Assembly: GCF_003815715.1 (NCBI RefSeq)
Contig: NZ_CP033922.1
Span: 3,644,001 to 3,708,000 of the forward strand
Length of the DNA stretch: 64,000 nt
Reading direction: 5' to 3'
Origin: Chryseobacterium sp. G0162
Lineage (GTDB): Bacteria > Bacteroidota > Bacteroidia > Flavobacteriales > Weeksellaceae
Part shown: piece after piece, positions 37,264 to 46,518 of the stretch
How positions within the stretch are numbered: the stretch's first letter is position 1
Layout of the letters: each line of letters opens with the position of its first letter
Notes under the pieces: model-generated
Database searches by the model: none
What the model saw: the letters and a program-made list of their open reading frames with translations, nothing else
What the model was told of the DNA's origin: nothing
Program-made: the position numbers and the translations under genes

Positions 37264-38489
37264 GCCAAAAAATCCCCTACATCCGAGTCGGCACAACCTA
37301 TTACAAAATAATAGAAAAACCATTAATCTCTGGCGACACAACCACAGTTTTGGTTCGTTGGAATCGCGAAACAATCATTAGTGACCACGGCAAAGCTTTT
37401 CTTTCCTCGATTCCAAAATATGATGGTTTTTGTTGTATTCCGGAACATTTAGATTATCAACAAATCGTTAGAGGTTTCTATAATATTTACAATGAAATCC
37501 CATTTTCGCCTTCATCTGAAAACGAAAATTTCAAAAATGAAGTTCCTTTTTCTCTGAATTTTGTGAAGCATATTTTCGGCGAACAGTTCGAATTGGGTTT
37601 AGATTATTTGAAAATTCTATTGCAGTATCCCACCCAAATTTTACCGATTCTTTGTTTGGTAAGCAAAGAAAGAGCAACGGGAAAATCAACGTTCATCAAA
37701 TGGTTGAAAGAAATTTTCGGGTTAAATATGACTTACATTAAAGGAGATTCATTCGGAAGTCAATTTAATTCTGATTGGGCAGCAATGTTGGTTGTGGCGA
37801 TTGATGAAGTGTTTTTTGATAAAAAAGAGATTACAGAAAGATTAAAATATCTATCGACCACCAACAAAGACAAGTTGGAAGCCAAAGGAAAAGACCGAGA
37901 AGAAATTGATTTTTTCGCCAAGTTTATTTTGTGTTCCAATAACGAAGAAAATTTTATTCAAATTGATGAAAACGAAATTCGGTTTTGGATTCTAAAAATA
38001 AATCCGATAAAAGTTGAAAATACAGAGTTTCTCGACAATCTCATTTCAGAAATCCCTCATTTTCTTCGGTTTTTAATCGAGAGACCTTTTTCAACAGAAA
38101 AGAAAACAAGAATGTGGTTTTCTGCCGATGAAATCAGGACAAAAGCACTCCAAAAACTGGTTTTCAAGAATAACAATAAGCTAGAATCTAAAATGATTGA
38201 GTTGCTGTACGAGTTTTTTGAAAGTAACAACGATGAAGAAATCAATGTCGTCCCGCAAGATATTCTCAATATGATGAACAGGATGTTTCGACCAACTTAT
38301 TGGACGAGAAACGATATTCGAAATATTTTAAAGGAAATGTGGAAACTAAATCCCCAAAATAACGGCTTAACCTACATTAGATACGACATTGATTTTGCAG
38401 GAACATTCTATCAAAACAATTCCGTTGGGCGATTTTTCACCGTTAAAAAAGATTTCATTCTTCAAAAATATGTTGAAACGTTGAATTAA
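37260..38489 (+). CDS. Primase-helicase family protein (DUF5906-like)
   Basis: A 409-residue protein with an SF3-type helicase core. Walker A is in SKERATGKSTFIKWLKEIFG (about residue 140) and Walker B is VVAIDEVFF (about 177). A C-terminal winged-helix-like part follows. It likely unwinds the element's origin for replication after excision or transfer. It is coupled to the upstream HTH gene; a 221-bp gap with TTGTTGA repeats separates it from the TOPRIM primase. Confidence 0.8.
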   Translation: MSQKIPYIRVGTTYYKIIEKPLISGDTTTVLVRWNRETIISDHGKAFLSSIPKYDGFCCIPEHLDYQQIVRGFYNIYNEIPFSPSSENENFKNEVPFSLNFVKHIFGEQFELGLDYLKILLQYPTQILPILCLVSKERATGKSTFIKWLKEIFGLNMTYIKGDSFGSQFNSDWAAMLVVAIDEVFFDKKEITERLKYLSTTNKDKLEAKGKDREEIDFFAKFILCSNNEENFIQIDENEIRFWILKINPIKVENTEFLDNLISEIPHFLRFLIERPFSTEKKTRMWFSADEIRTKALQKLVFKNNNKLESKMIELLYEFFESNNDEEINVVPQDILNMMNRMFRPTYWTRNDIRNILKEMWKLNPQNNGLTYIRYDIDFAGTFYQNNSVGRFFTVKKDFILQKYVETLN

Positions 38490-38534
38490 TTGATAATGAA
38501 AAGAAAATCAATCAATTAGTTCTCTACAAAATCC

Positions 38535-38666
38535 TCAACAAACTTTTAAACCCACTTTTTTGTTGAATGTTTGTTGAGCAAATAAAATCAAGTTTGTTGA
38601 ATTGTTGAGCTTTTGTTGAGTAATTAACTGTTTAAAAATCAATTATTTAATACATTTTCTCAACAA
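38535..38666. repeat. Iteron-like TTGTTGA cluster, possible origin
   Basis: Five direct copies of TTGTTGA at 38560, 38571, 38594, 38602 and 38613 and two inverted copies at 38535 and 38660, within 132 bp. Spacings are 11, 23, 8 and 11 bp. The gap lies between the helicase and primase genes and is very AT-rich, which suits a replication origin bound by an element-encoded protein. Confidence 0.5.
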
Positions 38667-38710
38667 TTACACAACAAATAACAATAATTAATACCCGAAA
38701 AATCTACAAG

Positions 38711-39589
38711 ATGAATTGCAAACAATTTAACAGCATAAAGTTGGAAGAAGTCCTCCAAATTCTCGGACACCTTCCGACAAAACAAACGGAAAAAGAAGCG
38801 TGGTTTCTCAATCCATTTGCCAAAGAAAACCACGCCTCTTTTAAAATTAATAAAAATCAAAATATTTGGTATCTCTTTTCAGAAGGAATTGGCGGAAACA
38901 ATATCGATTTTATGAAGAAATATCTAAATGCTTCTGTAAAAGAAGTTTTAGAATGGGCAGAAAATCAGAGTTTTTCTTCTTTTCAACAGCAAGAAACTTC
39001 CAATGGTAAATTGGAAAATCTTTCTAAAAACTATGAAATCATTGAAATTAAAAATGTTCAGCATCCTGCACTTTTAGAATATTTAAAGGAAAGAAATGTT
39101 GGAAATCAAACTCAATTTTTACAAGAAATTCATTATCGAATGAATGATAAAAATTACTTCGGAATTGGTTTTAAAAATGATTCTGGCGGTTACGAAATTC
39201 GCAATAAATACTCCAAAATTTGTTTGGGTAAAAAAGATGTTTCTACAATTAAAAACAGTTCAAATTCAGTTAGGATTTTCGAAGGTTTTTTTGATTTTCT
39301 TTCCTTTAAAAATGTAGAAAATTTTTTAGAAAAAGAACCTTCTGATTATATCATTTTGAATTCCGTTTCGATGATTCATAATATTAAAAATTCACTCGGG
39401 AATTATGAAAATATTGAGCTTTATTTAGATAATGATGAAGCCGGAAATAGGGCAGTTGAAATACTGAAAAGTGAAAACAAAAATGTAGAAGATTGTCGGA
39501 TTTTGTATTCAGGTTTTAAAGACTTAAATGATTGGTTAATTCACAAAAATCCATCAAATGAAAGACAAGTGCAGCAAAGGAGAAGGTGA
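38711..39589 (+). CDS. TOPRIM-type primase with CHC2-like start
   Basis: A 292-residue protein. The N-terminal part (TEKEAWFLNPFAKENHASFK and FSEGIGGNNIDFMKKYL) resembles the CHC2-type zinc-ribbon domain of DnaG primases, though its Cys ligands are reduced. The C-terminal part has TOPRIM signatures: IFEGFFDFLSFK, ILNSVSMIHNI and the acidic LYLDNDEAGNRAVEIL. It synthesises primers for element replication or complementary-strand synthesis after transfer. It sits downstream of the iteron-like cluster. Confidence 0.85.
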   Translation: MNCKQFNSIKLEEVLQILGHLPTKQTEKEAWFLNPFAKENHASFKINKNQNIWYLFSEGIGGNNIDFMKKYLNASVKEVLEWAENQSFSSFQQQETSNGKLENLSKNYEIIEIKNVQHPALLEYLKERNVGNQTQFLQEIHYRMNDKNYFGIGFKNDSGGYEIRNKYSKICLGKKDVSTIKNSSNSVRIFEGFFDFLSFKNVENFLEKEPSDYIILNSVSMIHNIKNSLGNYENIELYLDNDEAGNRAVEILKSENKNVEDCRILYSGFKDLNDWLIHKNPSNERQVQQRRR

Positions 39590-39636
39590 GTGAAATAAAC
39601 ACAGGTAAATATGATGGGATGCTAGTGCAAAAAGTA

Positions 39637-39679
39637 CCCAAAGTTTACAATAAGCGTGGTCGCTGATCGTAAAATTGGG
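39637..39679. other. Candidate oriT hairpin
   Basis: The 146-bp gap before the mobilisation genes holds an imperfect inverted repeat cccaaagtttac (39637-39648) / gtaaaattggg (39669-39679) with a second small stem agcg / cgct inside. It lies directly upstream of the MobC-like and relaxase genes, where origins of transfer usually are. The nick site is not identified. Confidence 0.4.
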
Positions 39680-39735
39680 ATTTTTGATTTCTTCCTATCG
39701 TCAGAAATGTTTTTAAATACACAAAATTTAATGAA

Positions 39736-40185
39736 ATGGAAAACGACTTTTTACAAGAATTTATAAACCAAGCCACCAGAGAAAATGAAGCCAAAATTGC
39801 TCAGGAAAAAAGGAAAAAACATTTTCAAGAATTAGGCAGAAAAGGTGGTTTAAAAACTAAAGAAAACAAAAAACTGGATAAAGTGATTTCGATAAGAATG
39901 ACCAATGCTGAATATGAATTATTGATTCAAAAACAAGAAAAATATCCGCTCAAATTATCGACCTATATCCGAAATGTTTTGTTCGAAAAAGAATTAAAAA
40001 TCAATGAATTTAAAACTGATGAAACCTTGCTTCAATTTGGAACTCATTTCAAAAAAATAACCAATCTTTTGCGAAATCGAGAATGGACTGTTTTTGAAAA
40101 TAAGAAAGAAATTTTAGCAAAAATTGAAATGACGGTTGATTTGATTCATCAATATTTATATTCAAAAACTCAGAAAAATGAATAA
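39736..40185 (+). CDS. MobC-like mobilisation protein
   Basis: A 149-residue basic protein. The N-terminal KHFQELGRKGGLKTKENKKL is a basic segment; a ribbon-helix-helix-like stretch follows (VISIRMTNAEYELLIQKQEK, then LSTYIRNVLFEKEL), as in plasmid mobilisation accessory proteins that bind oriT. It overlaps the relaxase start by 8 bp. Confidence 0.75.
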   Translation: MENDFLQEFINQATRENEAKIAQEKRKKHFQELGRKGGLKTKENKKLDKVISIRMTNAEYELLIQKQEKYPLKLSTYIRNVLFEKELKINEFKTDETLLQFGTHFKKITNLLRNREWTVFENKKEILAKIEMTVDLIHQYLYSKTQKNE

Positions 40186-41098
40186 TTCTGCAACCACAAG
40201 AACCATCACCAAAATTGCTTTAGAATACAATGGAAACGACAAAGGAACTGCAGAAATGGTGGCTTCAAATTGTCTTTTGAGTTCAACTTCTGAAGGTCAG
40301 TTTCTGGAAATGAAAACCGTTGCAGACCGAAACACGAATGTGAAAAAATGGGCTTTGACAGGCTATATTTCTCAACCCGACGAAATCGGAAGAAAGTTGA
40401 CGGATGAAGAATTTACAGAAATCGCTACCAAAGCTTTAGAAAAAATTGGAGTGAGCGATAAGAATCAATTTCGATTGGATATTCATAACAGTACGAAACA
40501 AAAACACATTCATTTTATCGTCAATAGGATTGATATTTCGGGAAAATGTACGGTAAAATCACACGATGTAGGAAGAAGATTTGGAGAAGCAGTTCGGGAA
40601 GTTTGTAAAGAAAAAGGGTTGTTGACCGATGTGGAAATTGGAATTCAGAAAAAAGCAGAAATGCTGAAAAATTTAAAAGAAAGCCTAAAAACAGCGAAAA
40701 ATTTTGATGAACTTATTTTTAAAATGAAAGAAAGAGGTTTTGAAATTCAATTATCCAAGAATGTGAAAGACGGCGTTTCGGGAATGCGAATCGTGATGGA
40801 GAAAGATAAAAACCCCAATACAGACAGAATTTATAAAGCAGGCTACAAACTTTCTGAAATTACCAACAAGTTAAAAATTGCAGAAATCAAAGTAATTCTC
40901 AATGAAAATAAAGAGAGAAAATTGGATGATGAAACTGTTTTTTCTGAAAATTCAAACCAAGAAAACAATGGAAATATACAAAAAAACAACTCCGTAATCA
41001 GCGAAGTTGGAAAAGCAATTGAGCAGTTTTTAAAACCAACGTACACCTCCAATTCGGATGATGAATTGTTAAAGAAAAAGAAGTGGAAATCGAGATAA
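40178..41098 (+). CDS. Relaxase/mobilisation nuclease
   Basis: A 306-residue MobA/VirD2-type relaxase. The metal-binding three-His motif is in STKQKHIHFIVNRID (about residue 106-120, His-x-His), preceded by a catalytic-domain start (ATTRTITKIALEYNGN). The catalytic Tyr near the N-terminus is not obvious; the family often uses Tyr near residue 10-20, and here YNGNDKG supplies a Tyr. The C-terminus is helical and acidic. It nicks oriT to start transfer. Confidence 0.85.
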   Translation: MNNSATTRTITKIALEYNGNDKGTAEMVASNCLLSSTSEGQFLEMKTVADRNTNVKKWALTGYISQPDEIGRKLTDEEFTEIATKALEKIGVSDKNQFRLDIHNSTKQKHIHFIVNRIDISGKCTVKSHDVGRRFGEAVREVCKEKGLLTDVEIGIQKKAEMLKNLKESLKTAKNFDELIFKMKERGFEIQLSKNVKDGVSGMRIVMEKDKNPNTDRIYKAGYKLSEITNKLKIAEIKVILNENKERKLDDETVFSENSNQENNGNIQKNNSVISEVGKAIEQFLKPTYTSNSDDELLKKKKWKSR

Positions 41099-41123
41099 TA
41101 ATTAAAAAAATAAATCAAAAAAA

Positions 41124-41762
41124 ATGGAAAATCAAAAACAAAACGACGGAACGAAAAGCAACGGAATGGAATTGCTGGAAAACGTGATAAAATCTAACGA
41201 GAAAAATATTGCTTCAAACGAAGCAAATATCGAACAATTTGTAAAAGTTGAATTTGTTGTGGAAGACTTTATCAATTCGTCAAAACATATCCAGACTGGT
41301 TTGCGTGATGTAAGTGCAAAGTATGATGATGTCGAGAAATTGTATGAATTGGAGCAAGTGAAAAGAACTGAATTTCTTGCCAATATTCCCACCAAAATAG
41401 AAACAGTTCTTTCGCAAGAAACCATTGATTTTTATGATAATTTTGAAAACAAAGTTAAAAGACTAGAAAAATTTATCTGGAGTGGAATTGGAGTTACTGT
41501 TTTTTCGGTTTTATTGCTGATAATTTCCATCAATTTCGCAACCAAATGGTACAAAGAAAGCATCAAAGCAAAAAGCGAACTGCGCCAAGATATTCTAAAT
41601 GAAATTGCTGGTGAAGGAAAAAAAATCTATGATGAAAAGGAGATAAAAATATTGAGTGAAAATACTGAAATTATGCAGCTTTGGATTAAGAATAATCCTA
41701 AAAAAGGGGAAGATTTTTTGAGATTTAAGGATGGGTTTGAAGCGAGTTTGAAATCAAAATAA
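41124..41762 (+). CDS. Mobilisation-operon membrane coiled-coil protein
   Basis: A 212-residue protein: an acidic coiled-coil N-terminal half, one transmembrane helix (SGIGVTVFSVLLLIISINFA, near residue 120-140) and a soluble C-terminal part. Position and architecture resemble MobB-like proteins encoded after the relaxase, but no family match is certain. It may anchor the relaxosome to the membrane. Confidence 0.55.
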   Translation: MENQKQNDGTKSNGMELLENVIKSNEKNIASNEANIEQFVKVEFVVEDFINSSKHIQTGLRDVSAKYDDVEKLYELEQVKRTEFLANIPTKIETVLSQETIDFYDNFENKVKRLEKFIWSGIGVTVFSVLLLIISINFATKWYKESIKAKSELRQDILNEIAGEGKKIYDEKEIKILSENTEIMQLWIKNNPKKGEDFLRFKDGFEASLKSK

Positions 41763-41786
41763 TCATTCTTTATTTTTTAAATGTTC

Positions 41787-41825
41787 GTTATTTCATTCAA
41801 AATAATTATATTTGTATGAAATAAC
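41787..41825. promoter_or_regulatory. hipBA operator over promoter
   Basis: A perfect 10-bp inverted repeat gttatttcat (41787-41796) / atgaaataac (41816-41825) brackets TATATTTG (41807-41814), a Bacteroidota -7 box. A HipB dimer bound here would cover the promoter, the usual autoregulation of toxin-antitoxin operons. Confidence 0.65.
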
Positions 41826-41838
41826 AATCATTAATAGA

Positions 41839-42123
41839 ATGAAACAACAAATAATCCTTCCCAAATTCAATCAATTATTAGAACAAATGGGAGAAAACAT
41901 AAAACTCGCGAGGAAGCGAAGAAAACTCACTGCAGTACAAGTTGCGGAAAGAGCTGGAATTGCTCGTTCAACATTATATTTGATTGAAAAAGGCGATTCT
42001 AGTGTTTCGATGGGTGCATATTTTAATGTCTTAAGAGTTTTAGGATTGCAAAATGATTTCCTGAAATTAGCTGCAGATGACGAGTTCGGTAGAAAATTAC
42101 AGGATTTGGAATTGCTGAAATAA
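41839..42123 (+). CDS. hipB: HipB-like antitoxin, XRE-type HTH
   Basis: A 94-residue DNA-binding protein when started at MKQQIILPKFN, just after the operator; the longer frame from 41812 would start within it. The HTH runs MGENIKLARKRRKLTAVQVA and ERAGIARSTLYLIEKGDSSV. It is followed 12 bp on by the HipA kinase gene, which it should bind and inhibit. Confidence 0.8.
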   Translation: MKQQIILPKFNQLLEQMGENIKLARKRRKLTAVQVAERAGIARSTLYLIEKGDSSVSMGAYFNVLRVLGLQNDFLKLAADDEFGRKLQDLELLK

Positions 42124-42135
42124 ACGGCTAATATT

Positions 42136-43383
42136 ATGAAACAAGGAAAATTTGACATCTACGTTTTTGCACATTGGAAAGGAATGCTAGAACCAAAAAT
42201 GATGGGAATTCTTTCCGCACATTACGGAAAAGGAAAAAAAGCGTTTGGTTTTGAATACGATAAAAATTGGATTAAAACGGAATCACAAAGATTAATTGAT
42301 CCAGATATTCAGTTTTTTTCGGGTGCGCAATTTCCTAATAATAAAGAAAATTTTGGCGTTTTTTTAGACAGTATGCCCGATACTTGGGGACGAACTTTAA
42401 TGAAAAGAAAAGCCGCACAACAAGCCAGAGAAAACGCTGAAAAGCAGCAAACACTTTATGATATTAATTATCTTTTGGGCGTTTACGACAAAACCAGAAT
42501 GGGCGCTTTGAGGTTCAAAACTTCTTTTGATGGCGAGTTTCTTGATGATGATCACGAACATTCTACACCGCCTTGGTCGTCTATTCGAGAGCTTCAAGCC
42601 GCTGCGAAAAATTTGGAAGATGATGAGAATGTCGATGTCAAAAAATGGTTGGCGATTCTTATGGCTCCAGGTTCTTCGTTGGGTGGAGCAAGACCAAAAG
42701 CCAATATTGTAGATGAAAACGGAGATTTGTGGATTGCAAAATTTCCTTCTAAAAATGATACCATCGACAAAGGAGCTTGGGAATTTTTAGCGTACCAATT
42801 AGCGTTGAAAAGTGGTATAGAAATGACTGAATGTAAAATTGAAAAAATCACAGGAAAATACCATACTTTTTTCACGAAAAGATTCGATAGAGAAGGCGAG
42901 AGTAGGATTCACTTTGCTTCAGCAATGACGATGACGGGAAATAGTGAAGAAAATTTGAGATTTCACACTGCAAGTTATCTCGATATAGCCGAATTTGTAA
43001 TGAATAATGGCGCAAATGTCAACGAAAATCTTCATCAACTATGGCGAAGAATTGTTTTCAACATTTGTATTTCCAATACTGACGACCATCTTCGGAATCA
43101 CGGTTTTATTTTAACCGAAAACGGCTGGATTTTATCTCCGGCTTATGATTTAAATCCTTCTGTTGAGAAAGATGGATTGTCTTTAAATATTGATATGGAC
43201 GATAATTCTTTGGATCTCAAATTAGCCAAAAGTGTAGGTATTTATTTCCGATTAAATGATTCTGAAATGGATGCTATCATTGTCAAAATTCAAGATGCAG
43301 TCAGTAACTGGAAAGATATTGCAACTGAAATCGGGATTTCGAGAGGAGAGCAGGAATTGATGGTAGGAGCTTTTCGATTTTAG
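42136..43383 (+). CDS. hipA: HipA-family Ser/Thr kinase toxin
   Basis: A 415-residue HipA-like kinase. The N-terminal domain precedes a glycine-rich/ATP loop (SSLGGARPKANIVDENGD, Lys in WIAKFPSKND). The catalytic centre is in ISNTDDHLRNHGF (about 312-324) with the metal-binding Asp in SPAYDLNPS. HipA kinases phosphorylate aminoacyl-tRNA synthetases and cause growth arrest and persistence. The gene is a normal length and intact. With HipB it forms a stability module on the element. Confidence 0.9.
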   Translation: MKQGKFDIYVFAHWKGMLEPKMMGILSAHYGKGKKAFGFEYDKNWIKTESQRLIDPDIQFFSGAQFPNNKENFGVFLDSMPDTWGRTLMKRKAAQQARENAEKQQTLYDINYLLGVYDKTRMGALRFKTSFDGEFLDDDHEHSTPPWSSIRELQAAAKNLEDDENVDVKKWLAILMAPGSSLGGARPKANIVDENGDLWIAKFPSKNDTIDKGAWEFLAYQLALKSGIEMTECKIEKITGKYHTFFTKRFDREGESRIHFASAMTMTGNSEENLRFHTASYLDIAEFVMNNGANVNENLHQLWRRIVFNICISNTDDHLRNHGFILTENGWILSPAYDLNPSVEKDGLSLNIDMDDNSLDLKLAKSVGIYFRLNDSEMDAIIVKIQDAVSNWKDIATEIGISRGEQELMVGAFRF

Positions 43384-43452
43384 TTCTTTTACGGTTTTCC
43401 TTTAGTTTCCTTTATTTGATTTTGTTATATTTACAGAAACCTAAGATTTACT

Positions 43453-46400
43453 ATGAAATTCAACGAAGACTCACGAGTTAAAATACCAGCTTTATTGCAT
43501 TTGGCAAGACTAGGCTATACTTATATCTCAAGGTCAAAGCAATTTCGGTTGGAAGAAAACAATATATTTTCTGATATTTTTAAAGAAAGCATTTCAAATA
43601 TAAATCCGGAACTTTCTTCGGGAGAGGTAACTAAACTTTTAGAAGATGTCAGTTTTAAATTAAAAAATGACGATTTAGGCAGAGACTTTTTTAAGCAATT
43701 GACTAATACTTCAGGAATAAAACTTATTGATTTTGATGATTTCGAGAATAATTCTTTTCATATTACTACAGAATTGACTTATAAAAATGGAGAAGAAGAA
43801 TTTCGTCCGGATATTACTGTTTTAATTAATGGAATGCCGTTGGTTTTTATTGAAGTTAAAAAACCTAATAATAAACAAGGCGTAATTGATGAAAGAAATC
43901 GTATCAACAGACGCTTTACCAATGCAGCTTTTAAAACATTTACGAACATTACGCAATTAATGATTTTTTCCAATAATATGGAATATGAAGATGGCGTTAT
44001 TGACCCTGTTTATGGCGCTTTTTATGCTACTTCTGCTAATGGAAATTTACATTTTAATTATTTTAGAGAAGAAGAAAATCTTAATCTTACCCATTTATTA
44101 AAACCTGAGAATGAGGATTTGGAAAACTCAATCTTAAAAGATAATAATATTGTTGCAATTAAAAATACAGATGAGTTTCTGACGAATAAAGATTACAACA
44201 AACCGACCAATAGAATTTTAACCTCACTTCTTTCTAAAGATAGATTGGCTTTTATTTTACAATTTGGTTTGGCTTATGTAGAAGAAGAAATTGATGGTGT
44301 GAATGTGATTCAGAAACACATTATGCGTTATCCCCAGATATTTGCGACTAAGGCAATTAAAGCAAGTTTAGATAAATCTATTAAAAAAGGAATTATTTGG
44401 CATACGCAAGGAAGTGGTAAAACGGCTTTAGCATACTACAATGTGAAATTTCTGACTGATTATTATCAGAAGAAAAATATTATTCCTAAGTTTTATTTTG
44501 TGGTCGACCGATTAGATTTAGCCAATCAGGCAGCATCTGAATTTGGAATGAGAGGATTAATTGTAAAAAGAGTAAACTCCAGAATTGAATTTTTAAAAGA
44601 TATAAAAACCATAAGTGCATTACAAAATAGCACAGGCGAACCAGAGATTTCTGTAATTAATATCCAGAAATTCACGGAAGAAAGTACGGTTGAAAAAGTG
44701 TTGGATTACGACCTTAATATCCAACGAATCTATTTTATTGATGAAGCACACCGAAGTTATAATCCGAAAGGAAATTACCTTATAAATCTTTTAAAATCAG
44801 ATGAAAATGCTATAAAAATTGCTTTAACAGGAACTCCGCTTTTGAAAGAGGTTGCCAAAGATTACGATTCTAAAGCAATTTTCGGCGATTACATTCATAA
44901 ATATTATTACAACAAATCTATTGCAGATGGTTATACTTTGCGATTGATACGAGAAGGTATCAATACGCAGTATAAGTTACAGATGCAGGATATTATGGAT
45001 GAGATTTTGAAAAAAGGAACGATTAGCAAAAGTGATATTTTTGCACATCCAAAATTTGCAGAACCAATGTTAGAATATATTCTGACAGATTTAAAAGCAT
45101 TCAGAAAAACCCACCAAGATGATTCGCTAGGAGCAATGGTGGTTTGCGATAGTTCTGATCAGGCAAAAGCACTCTTTGCAGAATTTGAAAAAATATACGG
45201 AACACAAACTCAAGATTATCTGAGTGTAGCAGAAGAAAAAGCGAAATATGGCAACAATGATTCTTTGAAAGCCTCGTTGATTCTGCACGACATCAATGAT
45301 AAAGAGTATAGGAAAAAAGATGTAAAGTCTTTTAAGGCAGGAGATATTGATATTCTTTTTGTTTACAATATGCTGTTAACTGGTTTTGATGCGAAAAGAT
45401 TAAAGAAATTATATTTGGCGAGAGTGGTCAAGCATCAAAATTTACTGCAAACTCTGACTCGTGTCAATCGACCTTATAAAAACTATAAATTCGGATATGT
45501 AGTCGATTTTGCGGATATTTCTAAAGAATTCAAAATTACCAACGATAATTATTTTCAGGAATTACAAAGTGAGTTGGGAGATGAAATGCAGAATTACAGC
45601 AATCTCTTTAAAACACGGGAAGAAATACAAGAAGACAAATCAAGAATAAAAGAATTTCTTTTTCAATACGATACCAGGAATGCTGAGAATTTTTCTGACC
45701 AAATCATTCAGATTTCAGATAAAAAAAGATTACAGGATATTATTAATATTCTCAGTTCTGCAAAAGAATTAAGAAACATCATTCGGTTACAAGGTGATGA
45801 TGATTTATTAAACGGAATAGATTTCTTTAAATTAAATCAACTTCTGAAAGTTGTACAAGACAGGTTGGCAAGTATTAATTTTGTAGAAAACCTTGACAAT
45901 GAAGACGAGAACAATAATCTGCTGAATGTAGCTCTGGAAGACATCTATTTTCAATTCGTAAAAGTTTCTGAAGAAGAAATGATTATCGCAGATCAACTTA
46001 GAAATGACCTTCGCAAGACCAGAGAGGAATTACAAAGAAACATTGACCAGAAAGATCCTGAATTTATAACATTAAGAGAAGAACTAGAAAGGATTTTTAA
46101 AAATAAAAACCTAGACGAAGTTTCACAAGAAGATATGAGAAGCAATATTACGTTGCTAAAATCTGTTTATGCTCGAGTAAATGAGCTTAATAATAAAAAC
46201 TCCAATATCAATTCAAAATATAACAACGACGACAAATTTACCAGAATCCACAAAAGAATAATGGAAAAAGGAAGTATTTCTGCTCAGGAAACCCAAATCC
46301 ACGAAGCATTGATGGATACCAAAATAATGGTTGATCTTCTCGTTCTAAGCAATACCAATATCCTGAAAGATGGGAATGATTATTTTAGTGATGAAGTATT

Positions 46401-46518
46401 GAGCATCATTATACAAAAATTTATAGACAACAAAAAAATGAAACTTGACTTCGAAACGACCCAAAATATTAACCAGTTGGTTGTAAACGAATACAGACAA
46501 CAATCTTATATCAACTAA
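43453..46518 (+). CDS. hsdR: Type I restriction enzyme R subunit
   Basis: A 1021-residue motor/nuclease subunit. The N-terminal PD-(D/E)xK nuclease has RPDITVLINGMPLVFIEVKK (about residue 118-137). The SF2 helicase core has Walker A in WHTQGSGKTALAYY (about 317) and DEAHRSYNPKGNY. It translocates and cleaves unmodified DNA. Its stop overlaps the hsdM start (TAATG), as in a coupled operon hsdR-hsdM-hsdS. Confidence 0.95.
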   Translation: MKFNEDSRVKIPALLHLARLGYTYISRSKQFRLEENNIFSDIFKESISNINPELSSGEVTKLLEDVSFKLKNDDLGRDFFKQLTNTSGIKLIDFDDFENNSFHITTELTYKNGEEEFRPDITVLINGMPLVFIEVKKPNNKQGVIDERNRINRRFTNAAFKTFTNITQLMIFSNNMEYEDGVIDPVYGAFYATSANGNLHFNYFREEENLNLTHLLKPENEDLENSILKDNNIVAIKNTDEFLTNKDYNKPTNRILTSLLSKDRLAFILQFGLAYVEEEIDGVNVIQKHIMRYPQIFATKAIKASLDKSIKKGIIWHTQGSGKTALAYYNVKFLTDYYQKKNIIPKFYFVVDRLDLANQAASEFGMRGLIVKRVNSRIEFLKDIKTISALQNSTGEPEISVINIQKFTEESTVEKVLDYDLNIQRIYFIDEAHRSYNPKGNYLINLLKSDENAIKIALTGTPLLKEVAKDYDSKAIFGDYIHKYYYNKSIADGYTLRLIREGINTQYKLQMQDIMDEILKKGTISKSDIFAHPKFAEPMLEYILTDLKAFRKTHQDDSLGAMVVCDSSDQAKALFAEFEKIYGTQTQDYLSVAEEKAKYGNNDSLKASLILHDINDKEYRKKDVKSFKAGDIDILFVYNMLLTGFDAKRLKKLYLARVVKHQNLLQTLTRVNRPYKNYKFGYVVDFADISKEFKITNDNYFQELQSELGDEMQNYSNLFKTREEIQEDKSRIKEFLFQYDTRNAENFSDQIIQISDKKRLQDIINILSSAKELRNIIRLQGDDDLLNGIDFFKLNQLLKVVQDRLASINFVENLDNEDENNNLLNVALEDIYFQFVKVSEEEMIIADQLRNDLRKTREELQRNIDQKDPEFITLREELERIFKNKNLDEVSQEDMRSNITLLKSVYARVNELNNKNSNINSKYNNDDKFTRIHKRIMEKGSISAQETQIHEALMDTKIMVDLLVLSNTNILKDGNDYFSDEVLSIIIQKFIDNKKMKLDFETTQNINQLVVNEYRQQSYIN

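Noticed and set aside
38535..38666. A CRISPR array
   Set aside because: The repeats are only 7 bp, in both orientations, with irregular 1-16 bp spacers and no cas genes.
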